Shown in pieces: positions 46,329 through 54,765 of a stretch of DNA of 64,000 nt. The stretch is from positions 330,294 to 394,293 of the forward strand of contig NZ_BMQT01000005.1 of assembly GCF_014648255.1 (NCBI RefSeq), read 5' to 3'. The position numbers and the translations under genes are program-made. The first letter of the stretch is position 1, and each line of letters starts with the position of its first letter. Origin of the DNA: Nocardioides albus. Lineage in GTDB: Bacteria; Actinomycetota; Actinomycetes; Propionibacteriales; Nocardioidaceae. The notes beneath the pieces are model-generated. The model did no database searches. It saw nothing but the letters and a program-made list of their open reading frames with translations, and was not told the DNA's origin.

Positions 46329-46996
46329 TCGGTGCGTCGCCGGCGCGGCTTGCGGTGGATGATCCACTCGGCGATCAGCAGGTTCACGACCCAGCTGACC
46401 CACGCTGAGGCCGCGGCGGCGCTGGCGAGGGTGGGGTCGTCGGTGCCGAGGTCGGCGCCGTTCATGAGGTCCGGCACGAAGATCATGATCAGGACGGTGC
46501 CCCAGAAGCGGTTGGCGATGATCGAGAACGCCATCGCATAGCTGCGGTACATCCATTCGCGGTGGTCCTTGAAGCGACGCTGCCGCGCGGCCCGGTAGCC
46601 CTGCACGGTGAACAGCAGGAACAGCACGGCCAGGAAGGTGTTGCCGACCTGCTGGGACGGTCCTGCGGCGGGGAACTGGCTGGTGACCAGCGCCCCCAGG
46701 CCGGTGGGGATCGCGGTGACGACATAGGTGCGACCGGTCCAGCGGTGCACCTTCGGATGGTTGGCGCGCAACCACGGCCACAGCTGGAGTACGCCGCAGC
46801 AGAGCATCACCGAACCGAAGAAGATGTGCGTCACCAGTGCGGGGTAGAAGGCCGGCCCGCGGTCGGTCTCGACGAGCGACTGTGACGGGTCCAGTCCGAC
46901 GTACCGCGGCAGCGCCGTCACCAGGAAGATCACCGTCGCGGCGGCCAGCGGGAAGACCCACCACTGGCGCGCCAAAGGTCGTTTCAAAGTGCTCAT
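46247..46996 (-). CDS. DUF2306 membrane protein
   Basis: 249 residues with about six membrane segments; [34 protein letters not shown] and [22 protein letters not shown] match the DUF2306 family, whose conserved His residues may bind heme or metal. The last 25 or so residues (Arg/Ser-rich) extend 82 bp into the end of purL and look like a non-conserved read-on tail. Divergent from a TetR gene with a palindrome between; probable regulated pair. Function unknown. Confidence 0.8.
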   Translation of the reverse strand: MSTLKRPLARQWWVFPLAAATVIFLVTALPRYVGLDPSQSLVETDRGPAFYPALVTHIFFGSVMLCCGVLQLWPWLRANHPKVHRWTGRTYVVTAIPTGLGALVTSQFPAAGPSQQVGNTFLAVLFLLFTVQGYRAARQRRFKDHREWMYRSYAMAFSIIANRFWGTVLIMIFVPDLMNGADLGTDDPTLASAAAASAWVSWVVNLLIAEWIIHRKPRRRRTDQASASRRVERQTPVSSSSGISTVPPS

Positions 46997-47009
46997 GAGC
47001 CGTCCGATC

Positions 47010-47027
47010 TAATCGCGTACGTGATTA
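47010..47027. promoter_or_regulatory. TetR operator candidate
   Basis: TAATCGCGTACGTGATTA, an 18-bp palindrome with one mismatched pair, 14 bp upstream of the DUF2306 start and between it and the TetR gene. Confidence 0.55.
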
Positions 47028-47087
47028 ACAGTTTATAGAGTACGCAGAAGAAAGTGCCGGTCAACCCGTTTCTGGAGGGAGCAGGGC

Positions 47088-47831
47088 ATGATGGAGGTGA
47101 TGAGTTCCGACCTGATCCCTCGTCTGTGGGGCAAGTCCCCGCCCGGCCGGCGCGGCCCCAAGCCGGCGCTGAGCGCCGCCCAGATCGTCGAGGCCGCGTA
47201 CGTCATCGCTGATGAGCAGGGTCTTGCTGCCGTCTCGATGGCTCGGGTCGCCGAGGCGCTGGGCTGCTCGCCGATGGCGCTCTATCGGCACGTGAAGAAC
47301 AAGGACGAGCTGCTCATCCTGCTCGCCGACCGGCTCTGTGCGGAGCTGGTGGAGCCGGCGCGTGACCTGGGCTGGCGCGATGGTCTGGCGGCCTGGATGC
47401 GCGCGCAGGTCGACCTGTCTCTGAGTCGGCCGTGGTTCCTCGATCTGCCCCTTGTCGGCACGCTTCCCGGACCGAACCGCCTCGCCTGGATCGATCTCGG
47501 GTTCTACTACCTCCGAGAGGTGACGCTGCCCCCGGAGGAGAAGATGGCGATTCTCGGCATCATCTCGCAGTACGCCTTGGGTGAGGCGAGGATCGAGGTC
47601 GAGTCTGCCCGGTTCGAGGACAACCCCTATGCGAGGTTCGAGGAGATGCTCGTGACGTACGCGGATCCGGAGCGTTTCCCGAACCTGATGGAGTCGATGG
47701 CCGCCTGGCGGCCTGCTGGGCCTGGCGCGGAGTCCGACTCTGACGACCCGTCGGCTTTTGGGCAGAGCCTGCTGATGGCCGGGATCGCGGCCCACATCGA
47801 GCGCCACCTCGGACGCAGCACTCCCAAGTAA
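47088..47831 (+). CDS. TetR-family regulator (TetR_C type)
   Basis: 247 residues. HTH: PALSAAQIVEAAYVIADEQGLAAVSMARVAEALGCSPMALYRHVKNKDEL. C-terminal domain of the larger TetR_C kind (RPWFLDLPLVGTLPGPNRLAWIDLG). GGAGG is 9 nt upstream of the ATG at 47088; ATG 47100 is an alternative. Probably controls the divergent DUF2306 gene. Ligand unknown. Confidence 0.88.
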   Translation: MMEVMSSDLIPRLWGKSPPGRRGPKPALSAAQIVEAAYVIADEQGLAAVSMARVAEALGCSPMALYRHVKNKDELLILLADRLCAELVEPARDLGWRDGLAAWMRAQVDLSLSRPWFLDLPLVGTLPGPNRLAWIDLGFYYLREVTLPPEEKMAILGIISQYALGEARIEVESARFEDNPYARFEEMLVTYADPERFPNLMESMAAWRPAGPGAESDSDDPSAFGQSLLMAGIAAHIERHLGRSTPK

Positions 47832-47851
47832 AGGTAGATACCCTGGCGGGG

Positions 47852-48892
47852 ATGTTCCCCCACCTGCATCGCCCCGTGTCCTATGTCCTCGCTCTGCTGT
47901 TGGCTGCTGCCGCGCTGCTCGTCAGCGCTGGTCCGGCGTCCGCGGGGGAGGGCGGAACGATCAAGCGGCTGGCGAACTCCGCTCGTGCCGACGCGGGCCT
48001 GGACCCGCTGACGCGCGACTCCGCCCTCGACGGTCTGGCGCGGAAGTGGGCCTACAAGATCGCTGCCGACCGGGCGCTCTCGCACAACCCCGACCTCGCC
48101 GAGCAGGTGCCGGAGGGGTGGCAGGGAGTCGGCGAGAACGTCGCCATGGGCTATCGGACTGGCGCGGAGATGCACCGGGGCTGGATGAACTCCGATGGGC
48201 ACCGGGCCAACATCCTGGGCGACTACACCCACATCGGGATCTCCTTCGTGGAGGTCGACAACACCACCTGGGGCGTCCAGGTCTTCGCCAAGTACCCGCC
48301 GGGCGTGCGGCCGACTGAGAAGCCGAAGGCCACCGGTGCGCCGGCGCCGACCGCCCCAGCGGAGACCAAGGCCCCGACTCCCCGGCAGACCGCGAAGCCC
48401 AAGAAGTCGGTGACGGCTTCGCCCAGCCCCTCGCGTACGCCCTCAGCGTCCGTTTCCGCGTCGCCGTCGACGTCGCCTTCGGCGTCAGCCTCCGAGTCGG
48501 AGTCTTCCTCGGCCCCGCCCGTGGGCGACTCGGAGACGGCGGGCCCGGTGACGTTCACCGACGCCTCGGACGGTCCGACCCCCGCCTCCAGCGGGCTGTT
48601 CGGGATCGGCTTTGTCGAGATCGCCGTCGGGCTGCTCGCGCTGTCAGGGCTGGGGCTGCTCATCTCTCTGCTTCTGGCCCGGCGCCGGCGCCGCGAACCG
48701 CCCCGGCCTGACATGCAGGGCCCTCGGCACGCCCGGCCCGTCGGGCCGTACCCCGGTGGCGGACCGGTCTATCGGGGCCAGGTCCATCCCGCCGGACCCG
48801 GTCCCGGTCACCCCAACCCGGGTTACCCGAACCCTGGTCGCCCCAACCCGGGCGGCCCCAAGCAGTATCCCGGCGACCGCCGCCCCTGGTAG
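47852..48892 (+). CDS. Membrane-anchored CAP/SCP-domain protein
   Basis: 346 residues. Signal peptide 1-31; CAP domain about 38-150 with LANSARADAGLDPLTRDSALDGLARKWA, SHNPDLAEQV, GWQGVGENVAMGY and HRANILGDYTHIGISFVE (the His/Glu cavity set). A Pro/Ser/Thr linker (about 155-245) leads to a membrane segment (FVEIAVGLLALSGLGLLISLLLA), a basic stop and a cytoplasmic tail with NPGYPNPGRPNPGG repeats. Related to CAP proteins of unknown envelope function. Starts 20 bp after the TetR gene. Confidence 0.85.
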   Translation: MFPHLHRPVSYVLALLLAAAALLVSAGPASAGEGGTIKRLANSARADAGLDPLTRDSALDGLARKWAYKIAADRALSHNPDLAEQVPEGWQGVGENVAMGYRTGAEMHRGWMNSDGHRANILGDYTHIGISFVEVDNTTWGVQVFAKYPPGVRPTEKPKATGAPAPTAPAETKAPTPRQTAKPKKSVTASPSPSRTPSASVSASPSTSPSASASESESSSAPPVGDSETAGPVTFTDASDGPTPASSGLFGIGFVEIAVGLLALSGLGLLISLLLARRRRREPPRPDMQGPRHARPVGPYPGGGPVYRGQVHPAGPGPGHPNPGYPNPGRPNPGGPKQYPGDRRPW

Positions 48893-48895
48893 GAA

Positions 48896-50398
48896 CTAGT
48901 CGGCGACCGCGGCGGGGACAGGCCGCGGGCTGCCGACGGAGACGCTCCGAGCTGACGGCGTACGCCGGAAGGCGAGGAACGCGACCACGCCCGAGATCGC
49001 CATCATCGTGACCGGCAGCCAGAACGCGACCTGCAGCGCCTCGGCGGCCAGTGGCGCGACCGCTGCTCGCTCGGCGGGAGCGAGGGAGCTGAGCGCTCCG
49101 ATGCCATCGCTGCCCAGTCCGGGAAGGCGGGACGAGAGCGCGGCGGCGAGGAGCACCGAGACGCCGGCGGTGCACAGCGCAGTGGCGACCTGGTTCAACA
49201 CGTTGATCATCGTCGAGCCGGCGGGGATGGCGCTGTCCTCGAGGTAACGGGTGGCGATGGTCATGGTCGGCAGCATCACGAACCCGGCGCCCGCGGTCGC
49301 GACGGCGTGGGTCGTGGCCAGGGCCAGCATGGGTGCGTCCGCGCTCAGCTGGAGCGCCAGGGCGCCGAAGCCCAGGGTGGAGACCACGATCCCCGAGCCG
49401 ATCACCGGCAGCGGCGGGAAGCGGTCGATGAGCCGGCCGGAGATCTGGATCATGATCCCGGCCGCGATACCGGCGGGAGCCATCAGCAGACCGGCAGTGG
49501 TGGCCGACTCGCCGCGGACGACCTGCCAGTAGAGCGGCACCAGGATCATCGAGCCGAAGTAGCCGCCGGCGAAGCAGACCAGCAGCGCGGCACTGCCGCC
49601 GGTCAGGCGCCGCTCGAGCAGCCGGACGTCAAGGAGCGGCGCCTCGACACGGAGCGCGTGCCGGACGAAGAGCGCCACGAGGACGATCCCGGCTGCGATC
49701 GGGAGCAGCACCTTCGCGGAGACGAGCGTCCCTTCGGCGAACGAGGTGCCCAGCACGAGGAGCGCCATCGCGGGCGGAAGCAGGAGCAGGCCGCGTACGT
49801 CCAGGCGGGCGCTCGGACCGTTCTCCAGGCGCGGCAGGTTGCGCAGCCCGAGGATGATGCCGAGCAGGCCGAGCGGCAGGTTGATGAGGAACATCCAGCG
49901 CCACGACATCGTGTCGAGCAGCCAGCCGCCCAGCACCGGCCCGAAGACCGGACCGACCAGCACCGGCAGGCCCATCAGGGCCATCAGCCGGCCCCGCTCC
50001 GCCGGCGGCGCCGAGCGTAGGGTCAAGGTCATCGCCGCCGGCATCACGAAGCCGCCGCCGAGTCCCTGCAGCACCCGGAACGCGATCAGCGACTCCACGT
50101 TCCAGGATGCGGCGACCAGGCCTGAGCCGATCGTGAAGACCGCGATCGCGGTGATGAACACCTGGCGGGCGCCAAACCTGCCGATCGCCCAGGCCGCCGC
50201 CGGGATGACCGTTGCCAGGGCGAGCGTGTAGCCGGTGGCGACCCATTGGATCACCGGTAGCGAAGCGCCCGTCTCCTGGGAGAGACGGGCGATCGCAACC
50301 GCGACGATCGTGATGTCGATCGGGATCATCACCGTGCCGGCGATGACGGTGAGCACGATCGTGGTCGGGCTCGGAGCCGTGCGGGGTCTGGGTGTCAT
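48896..50398 (-). CDS. DHA2-family MFS drug exporter
   Basis: 500 residues, about 14 membrane segments. MIPIDITIVAVAIARLSQE (DHA2 TM1), VIQWVATGYTLALATVIPAAAWAIGRFGARQVF, FRVLQGLGGGFVMPAAMTL and MSWRWMFLINLPLG fit EmrB-like pumps. Ends 3 bp from the convergent CAP gene. The promoter has a 19-bp spacer typical of MerR/SoxR-controlled genes (50405-50435). Confidence 0.9.
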   Translation of the reverse strand: MTPRPRTAPSPTTIVLTVIAGTVMIPIDITIVAVAIARLSQETGASLPVIQWVATGYTLALATVIPAAAWAIGRFGARQVFITAIAVFTIGSGLVAASWNVESLIAFRVLQGLGGGFVMPAAMTLTLRSAPPAERGRLMALMGLPVLVGPVFGPVLGGWLLDTMSWRWMFLINLPLGLLGIILGLRNLPRLENGPSARLDVRGLLLLPPAMALLVLGTSFAEGTLVSAKVLLPIAAGIVLVALFVRHALRVEAPLLDVRLLERRLTGGSAALLVCFAGGYFGSMILVPLYWQVVRGESATTAGLLMAPAGIAAGIMIQISGRLIDRFPPLPVIGSGIVVSTLGFGALALQLSADAPMLALATTHAVATAGAGFVMLPTMTIATRYLEDSAIPAGSTMINVLNQVATALCTAGVSVLLAAALSSRLPGLGSDGIGALSSLAPAERAAVAPLAAEALQVAFWLPVTMMAISGVVAFLAFRRTPSARSVSVGSPRPVPAAVAD

Positions 50399-50404
50399 GC
50401 GCCC

Positions 50405-50435
50405 AGTCTGGAAGCTAAAGTGAACTTGAGGTCAA
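50405..50435 (-). promoter_or_regulatory. MerR/SoxR-type promoter with 19-bp spacer
   Basis: On the minus strand: TTGACC (50435-50430), a 19-bp spacer, CAGACT (50410-50405), 6 nt, ATG. The spacer region reads CCTCAAGTTCACTTTAGC, whose left half equals the SoxR-box half CCTCAAG. Over-long spacers are the hallmark of MerR-family activation. No MerR gene lies in the window. Confidence 0.5.
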
Positions 50436-50449
50436 GGGTCTCGACGGGC

Positions 50450-51256
50450 TCAGTTCGACCTCTCCATGGTTCGTACGCCGACGAGCACCCCGACCGCGGC
50501 GACGGCTGTCGCCGCGACGAAGCCGCTGAGGACGACATCGGCCGGGAACTCGCCGGCGAAGAGCGCTCGGGCCGCCTCCACGACGTACGTCATCGGGTTG
50601 ATGTCGCTGAGGAACCGCAGCCAGCCGGGGGCACCATCGAGGGGGAGAAGCACGCCGGAGAGCAGCAACAGCGGGAAGATCAGCATCTGCTGGACCGTCC
50701 AGAAGACCCAGTCCTGCTCCTTCGCGGCGGTGGCGAGGGCGAAGCTGAACGCGCCGAGGCCGATCGCGAAGAGCGAGACGATGACCGATCCCACCAGCGC
50801 CCCGCCGAGGTGGAGGTCGAAGCTGAACGGGGTCACCACTGCCAGGATGACCGCCGTCTGGAACAGCACCGGCACGACCTCCTTCAGGGCCCGTCCCACC
50901 AGCAGGGACGGCCGGGAGAGCGGCGAGACCAGCAGGCGCTCGTGGGAGCCGGAGCGGATCTCGGCGGTCAGGTCCGCTCCGGTCATCGAGGCACCCATCA
51001 GCGCGGTCATGACGACGATGCCCGGCACGAACCACTGCAGCGCGCTGCCGTTCTCGACGTCGGGCAGGAGCGGCGCGAAGAGGCCCAGGAAGACCAACGG
51101 CTGCACCATCGCGAAGAGCATCGATGCGGGCTGGCGAAGCTTCGGGGTGAGCTCGCGGGACAGCACGGTCCAGGTGTCGGTGAGGAAGCCGGTCGGCCTG
51201 CTGAGGGTGCGACTGGTGCGCCGGGCCTGGGCGGTCGGGACGGTGAGGGTGGTCAT
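50450..51256 (-). CDS. ABC-2 type permease (DrrB-like)
   Basis: 268-residue membrane component of a drug-type ABC exporter with six hydrophobic segments. MLFAMVQPLVFLGLFAPLLPDV, SHERLLVSPLSRPSLLVGRALKEVVP and LIFPLLLLSGVLLPLDGAPGWLRFLSDINPMTYVVEAARALF are typical of DrrB/ABC-2 permeases. Start overlaps the ATPase stop by 4 bp, so the pair is coupled. Confidence 0.92.
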   Translation of the reverse strand: MTTLTVPTAQARRTSRTLSRPTGFLTDTWTVLSRELTPKLRQPASMLFAMVQPLVFLGLFAPLLPDVENGSALQWFVPGIVVMTALMGASMTGADLTAEIRSGSHERLLVSPLSRPSLLVGRALKEVVPVLFQTAVILAVVTPFSFDLHLGGALVGSVIVSLFAIGLGAFSFALATAAKEQDWVFWTVQQMLIFPLLLLSGVLLPLDGAPGWLRFLSDINPMTYVVEAARALFAGEFPADVVLSGFVAATAVAAVGVLVGVRTMERSN

Positions 51257-52275
51257 GCTGCTGCTCCTTCGGTCTGGGTGGTGGGCTGTGTGGTGGACTG
51301 GGCCGACTCGCGCAGACTGCGTCCGGTCAGGTCGAGGAAGACGTCGTCGAGGGTCGGGGGGCGGACCTCCATCCGGATCGCCGGCGTGCCGTGGGCTGCC
51401 AGGTCGATGGCCAGGGCCGGTGCGCTGTCGGCGCCGCGCGGGGTGCGGATCGAGACCTGTGTCCCGGCACGATCGATGACCGTCGGGCCGGACAGCGCCG
51501 ACTCGGCGCGGGCCGCGGCGGCCGTGGCATCCGCCTCGGTGCTGAAGCCGAGGAGCACCAGGTCGCCGAGCCGCTCCTTGAGTCGTGGGGCGGTGTCGTC
51601 GGCGATCATCACACCGTGGTCGATGACGATCACCCGCCCTGCGAGTGCGTCCGCCTCCTCGAGATAGTGGGTGGTGAGCACGATCGTGGTGCCGTCCTCG
51701 TGGAGCCGGCGGATCTGCTCCTGCAGGTTGGCGCGGTTCTGCGGGTCGAGGCCGGTCGATGGCTCGTCGAGGAACAGCACCTCGGGGCGGTTGAGCAGAC
51801 CGATGGCGATGTCGAGCCGCCGGCGCTGGCCACCGCTGAGCGTCTGGACCGTGCGGTCTGCGTACTCCTGCAGGTCGAAGGCCGAGAGCAGCTCGTCGAT
51901 GCGCGCCTTCGCGGCAGGGCGCGGGATGCCGTGGGCACGAGCCTGGGACATCAGCTCGTCGCGTCCGCGCTGGATGTACGCGGCAGCGTTGCCCTGGCCG
52001 ACGTAGCCGATCGAGCGCCGGACGGCCCCTTGGGCGCGGACGACGTCGTGGCCGGCGACCTCGGCGGTGCCGGCGGTGGGCGGGATGAGGGTGGTCAGCA
52101 TCCGCAGGGTGGTCGACTTGCCGGCTCCGTTGGGACCGAGGAACGCGACGAGCTCGCCTTGGTGGATCTCGAGGTCGAGCCCGCGTACCGCCTCGACGGT
52201 CTTCTTGCCTCTGGTGAAGTGCTTCGTCAGCCCCTGCGCCCGGATCACCGGTGGCTGGTGGGTGTGGTTCGTCAT
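51253..52275 (-). CDS. ABC transporter ATP-binding protein (DrrA-like)
   Basis: 340 residues from the ATG at 52275 (52296 is an in-frame alternative). Walker A FLGPNGAGKST, signature LSGGQRRRLDIA, Walker B EVLFLDEPSTGLDP and switch His in TTHYLEEAD. C-terminal extension with PPTLDDVFLDLTGRSLRE typical of DrrA daunorubicin-type ATPases. Forms an exporter with the permease. The perfect palindrome CGGTCAG-TTT-CTGACCG lies just upstream. Confidence 0.94.
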   Translation of the reverse strand: MTNHTHQPPVIRAQGLTKHFTRGKKTVEAVRGLDLEIHQGELVAFLGPNGAGKSTTLRMLTTLIPPTAGTAEVAGHDVVRAQGAVRRSIGYVGQGNAAAYIQRGRDELMSQARAHGIPRPAAKARIDELLSAFDLQEYADRTVQTLSGGQRRRLDIAIGLLNRPEVLFLDEPSTGLDPQNRANLQEQIRRLHEDGTTIVLTTHYLEEADALAGRVIVIDHGVMIADDTAPRLKERLGDLVLLGFSTEADATAAAARAESALSGPTVIDRAGTQVSIRTPRGADSAPALAIDLAAHGTPAIRMEVRPPTLDDVFLDLTGRSLRESAQSTTQPTTQTEGAAA

Positions 52276-52297
52276 GTCTCCAGCATCGGAAAGCATC

Positions 52298-52314
52298 CGG
52301 TCAGTTTCTGACCG
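52298..52314. promoter_or_regulatory. Operator palindrome before the DrrAB-like operon
   Basis: CGGTCAG-TTT-CTGACCG, perfect 7-3-7. Lies between the exporter operon and the divergent WYL regulator, its likely reader. The remaining gap (52315-52475) holds a GGCTCG/CGAGCC hairpin and nothing coding. Confidence 0.55.
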
Positions 52315-52475
52315 CTTTGGAAAAATGATTCGTAATCCGGTTTAGACGGCCGACGAGTGGGTAAGAGACAGACAGCGCGGCGGCGGGCGGCTCGAGGAGG
52401 GGGCGAGCCGGCCGTCGTGCGGGCTCCTTGCCGGATTCCTGGCTAATCAGGTCATGACTTGACCGCAATGACGCC

Positions 52476-52481
52476 TAGGGT
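52476..52481 (+). promoter_or_regulatory. -10 box of the WYL regulator
   Basis: TAGGGT ends 7 nt before the ATG at 52489; probable leaderless start. Confidence 0.45.
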
Positions 52482-52488
52482 CTGTCTC

Positions 52489-53445
52489 ATGAGTACGAGC
52501 GCCCGGATGCTGCAGCTGCTCTCACTGTTGCAGACCCACCGTTTCTGGCCCGGCACGGAGCTGTCCGTACGCCTCGAGGTCAGCGAACGTACGCTGCGCC
52601 GCGACATCGAGCGGCTGCGCGATCTGGGCTACGACGTGGATGCCACCCGCGGCATGGCGGGCGGCTACCAGCTCCGTGCCGGCAACGCGCTGCCGCCGCT
52701 GCTGCTCGACGACGAGGAGGCGGTCGCGATCGCTGTCGGGCTGCGCACGGCCGCCGCCGGACTCGTGGCCGGGATGGGGGATACCTCGGCCCAGGCGCTG
52801 GGGAAGGTCGTGGCGCTGATGCCGCCGCGGCTGCGGCGACGGATGGACGCCGTCACCTCGCAGACAGACTCGCTGCCGTGGGGCGGCCGGGTGTCGCTGG
52901 ACGCCGGGGTCCTGGGTGTCCTGGCGCAGGCCTGTCGCGACGACGAGGCGCTGACCTTCACCTACCAGGCACCCGAGGCCGAGCCGACCCTGCGTCGGGT
53001 CGAGCCGCACCGGCTGGTGGCGCTCGGCAACCGCTGGTATCTCCTCGCCTACGACCGGGTGCGCCAGGACTGGCGCTCCTTCCGGGTCGATCGGATCACC
53101 GACCCAGCGACCACCGGCCAGATCTTCCGGCCGCGGGAGATCCCCGGCGGGGACGCGGCGACCTACGTACAGGCCGGCATCCGTTCCCGGCCGGCCGCGC
53201 ACGACGTCTGCATCCACTTCCAGGCCGAGGCCGACGCGGTCGCGCGACACGTCGGGCGCTGGGGCCAGGTCGAGGCCGCCGAGGAGGGCTGCCGGATGCG
53301 GATGCAGGTCGACGACCTGGGCTGGCCGATGATGATCCTCGCCGGCATCGACGCCGACTTCACGGTCGAGCAGCCCGCCGAGCTGGCCGAGATGGTCGCG
53401 CGGGCCGGGGAGCGGTTCGTCCGCTCAGGCGCGGTCGCGCCCTAG
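52489..53445 (+). CDS. WYL-domain transcriptional regulator (YafY-like)
   Basis: 318 residues. N-terminal HTH_11-type winged helix: RMLQLLSLLQTHRFWPGTELSVRLEVSERTLRRDIERLRDLGYDV. WYL ligand domain about 150-225 with EPHRLVALGNRWYLLAYDRVRQDWRSFRVDRI, then a WCX extension. Divergent from the DrrAB-like operon, which it probably regulates. Its last 21 bp overlap the convergent acetyltransferase gene. Confidence 0.9.
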   Translation: MSTSARMLQLLSLLQTHRFWPGTELSVRLEVSERTLRRDIERLRDLGYDVDATRGMAGGYQLRAGNALPPLLLDDEEAVAIAVGLRTAAAGLVAGMGDTSAQALGKVVALMPPRLRRRMDAVTSQTDSLPWGGRVSLDAGVLGVLAQACRDDEALTFTYQAPEAEPTLRRVEPHRLVALGNRWYLLAYDRVRQDWRSFRVDRITDPATTGQIFRPREIPGGDAATYVQAGIRSRPAAHDVCIHFQAEADAVARHVGRWGQVEAAEEGCRMRMQVDDLGWPMMILAGIDADFTVEQPAELAEMVARAGERFVRSGAVAP

Positions 53446-53976
53446 CCACTCCTCCCGCAGGAGCCCGTAGACCACCAGGTCCCGGCGCTCGCCGGGGTAG
53501 GCCTGCGCGCCACGCATGGTGCCCTCGTGGGTGAACCCGAGACGCTCGGCGACCGCACGGCTGCGCTTGTTCATGACCGAGGTGTCGATGATCGCCCGGG
53601 CGATGTCGTACTCGTTGAAGAGCGTGTCCAGCAGCGCCGAGACGGCCCGGGTGATCAGCCCACGACCCTCGTACGCCTCACCCAGCCAGTAGCCGATCGT
53701 GGCCGACTTCTCGTAGAGGTTGATCCGCGCGGTCGTGGCGCCCGCGACCTGGCCGTCCTGGCGGATGACGCACGGGATCGCCTCGCCCTGGACCCACTGG
53801 TTGAGCAGGTAGGTGCCGAACCCGGCGACGCTGAGCATCGTCTGCGAGCTGTGCGCCCAGGGCTCCCACTCGCGGAGGTGGTCGAGGTTGGCGTTGATGA
53901 GCTTGTGGACGGCGAAGTCGGTCGATCGGTCGCGCAGGACCATCTCCGCGCCGTTCCCGAGGTCGATGCTGAACAA
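53425..53976 (-). CDS. GNAT acetyltransferase (RimJ/RimL-like)
   Basis: 183 residues. Acetyl-CoA-dependent N-acetyltransferase fold: VAGATTARINLYEKSATIGYWLGEAYEGRGLITRAVSALLD includes the CoA-binding loop (R-G-L-I-T), and AIIDTSVMNKRSRAVAERLGFTHEGTMRGAQ is the RimJ-like C-terminal motif. Similar proteins acetylate ribosomal protein N-termini or small amines; substrate not assigned. Confidence 0.9.
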   Translation of the reverse strand: MFSIDLGNGAEMVLRDRSTDFAVHKLINANLDHLREWEPWAHSSQTMLSVAGFGTYLLNQWVQGEAIPCVIRQDGQVAGATTARINLYEKSATIGYWLGEAYEGRGLITRAVSALLDTLFNEYDIARAIIDTSVMNKRSRAVAERLGFTHEGTMRGAQAYPGERRDLVVYGLLREEWLGRDRA

Positions 53977-54018
53977 CTGGTCTCCTACCGTGCCGGACCG
54001 GAACTGGATCGTACGCTC

Positions 54019-54765
54019 TCAGCCGTCTCGCAACGTCTCGAGGAGCAGCGTGCCGTACGCCCGCATCTGGGCGAGCACCGGGACGACCTCACCCTGGAAG
54101 CGGCAGATGACCGCGTACGCCGCCCGCCGCCCGCCGACGTCCAGCAGCCCGACCTCGGCGCGGACGCCCTCGTCGGTGCCGGTCTTGCTCCACACCTGCA
54201 GGTCCCTGTCCTGTTCGTTGTGAGCCAGCGGGTCCAGGCCGAAGGCGGAGGCGACCATCGACAGGTCGGTGGACGGCGCCAGCCAGGACAGGACGGTCGG
54301 GTGCGGCGTACGGAAGTAGGTGACCCAGTCGGCGGCACAGCCGACGGAGAGCATCGGCGGATCCTCGGGCCTGCGTACGTCCCGGACCGAGTCGTTCAGC
54401 ATCGACCCGCCGGGGGCCAACCGCTCTGCGACGGCCTGGACCGGAGCGAGACCGACGTGGTCGAGGAGCACGTTGGTGGCCAGGTTGTCCGAGACCGCGC
54501 CGACCAGACGGGCACAGTCGGCCACGGTCAGCGCGGGGACGTCGAGGTGTTGCCACAGTCCGCTGTCGGCGACCGGGTCGACCGTGCCCTTGCGCAGCAG
54601 CTGCCGCGCCAGCGACGGGTCGCCGTCGAGCAGCTCGGCGAGGTGGTGCAGCAGGAAGAGCTTTCCGACGCTGGCGGTCGGCAGCAGCAGTTCGGGGGCG
54701 GACTCGACGAGGGTCTCACCGGAGCCGGTGTCGACCGCGAGGATCGACCATTCCGTCGAACTCAC
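54019..54765 (-). CDS. Class A beta-lactamase-fold serine hydrolase lacking a signal peptide
   Basis: 248 residues from the GTG at 54765. Penicillin-recognising motifs in order: SxxK (Ser32-Lys35, PTASVGKL), SDN (92-94, AVSDNLATN) and KTG (194-196, WSKTGTDEG). The class A Glu of the omega loop is not apparent, and no secretion signal is present, so beta-lactam resistance is unlikely without export. More likely a cytosolic esterase- or peptidase-like relative. Starts within the stop of the upstream membrane-protein gene (4-bp overlap). Confidence 0.8.
   Translation of the reverse strand: MSSTEWSILAVDTGSGETLVESAPELLLPTASVGKLFLLHHLAELLDGDPSLARQLLRKGTVDPVADSGLWQHLDVPALTVADCARLVGAVSDNLATNVLLDHVGLAPVQAVAERLAPGGSMLNDSVRDVRRPEDPPMLSVGCAADWVTYFRTPHPTVLSWLAPSTDLSMVASAFGLDPLAHNEQDRDLQVWSKTGTDEGVRAEVGLLDVGGRRAAYAVICRFQGEVVPVLAQMRAYGTLLLETLRDG

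Noticed and set aside
43626..46964. Minus-strand open frame of 1112 codons opposite purL
   Set aside because: Fully antisense to purL and neighbours, no motif, composition typical of a GC3 shadow.
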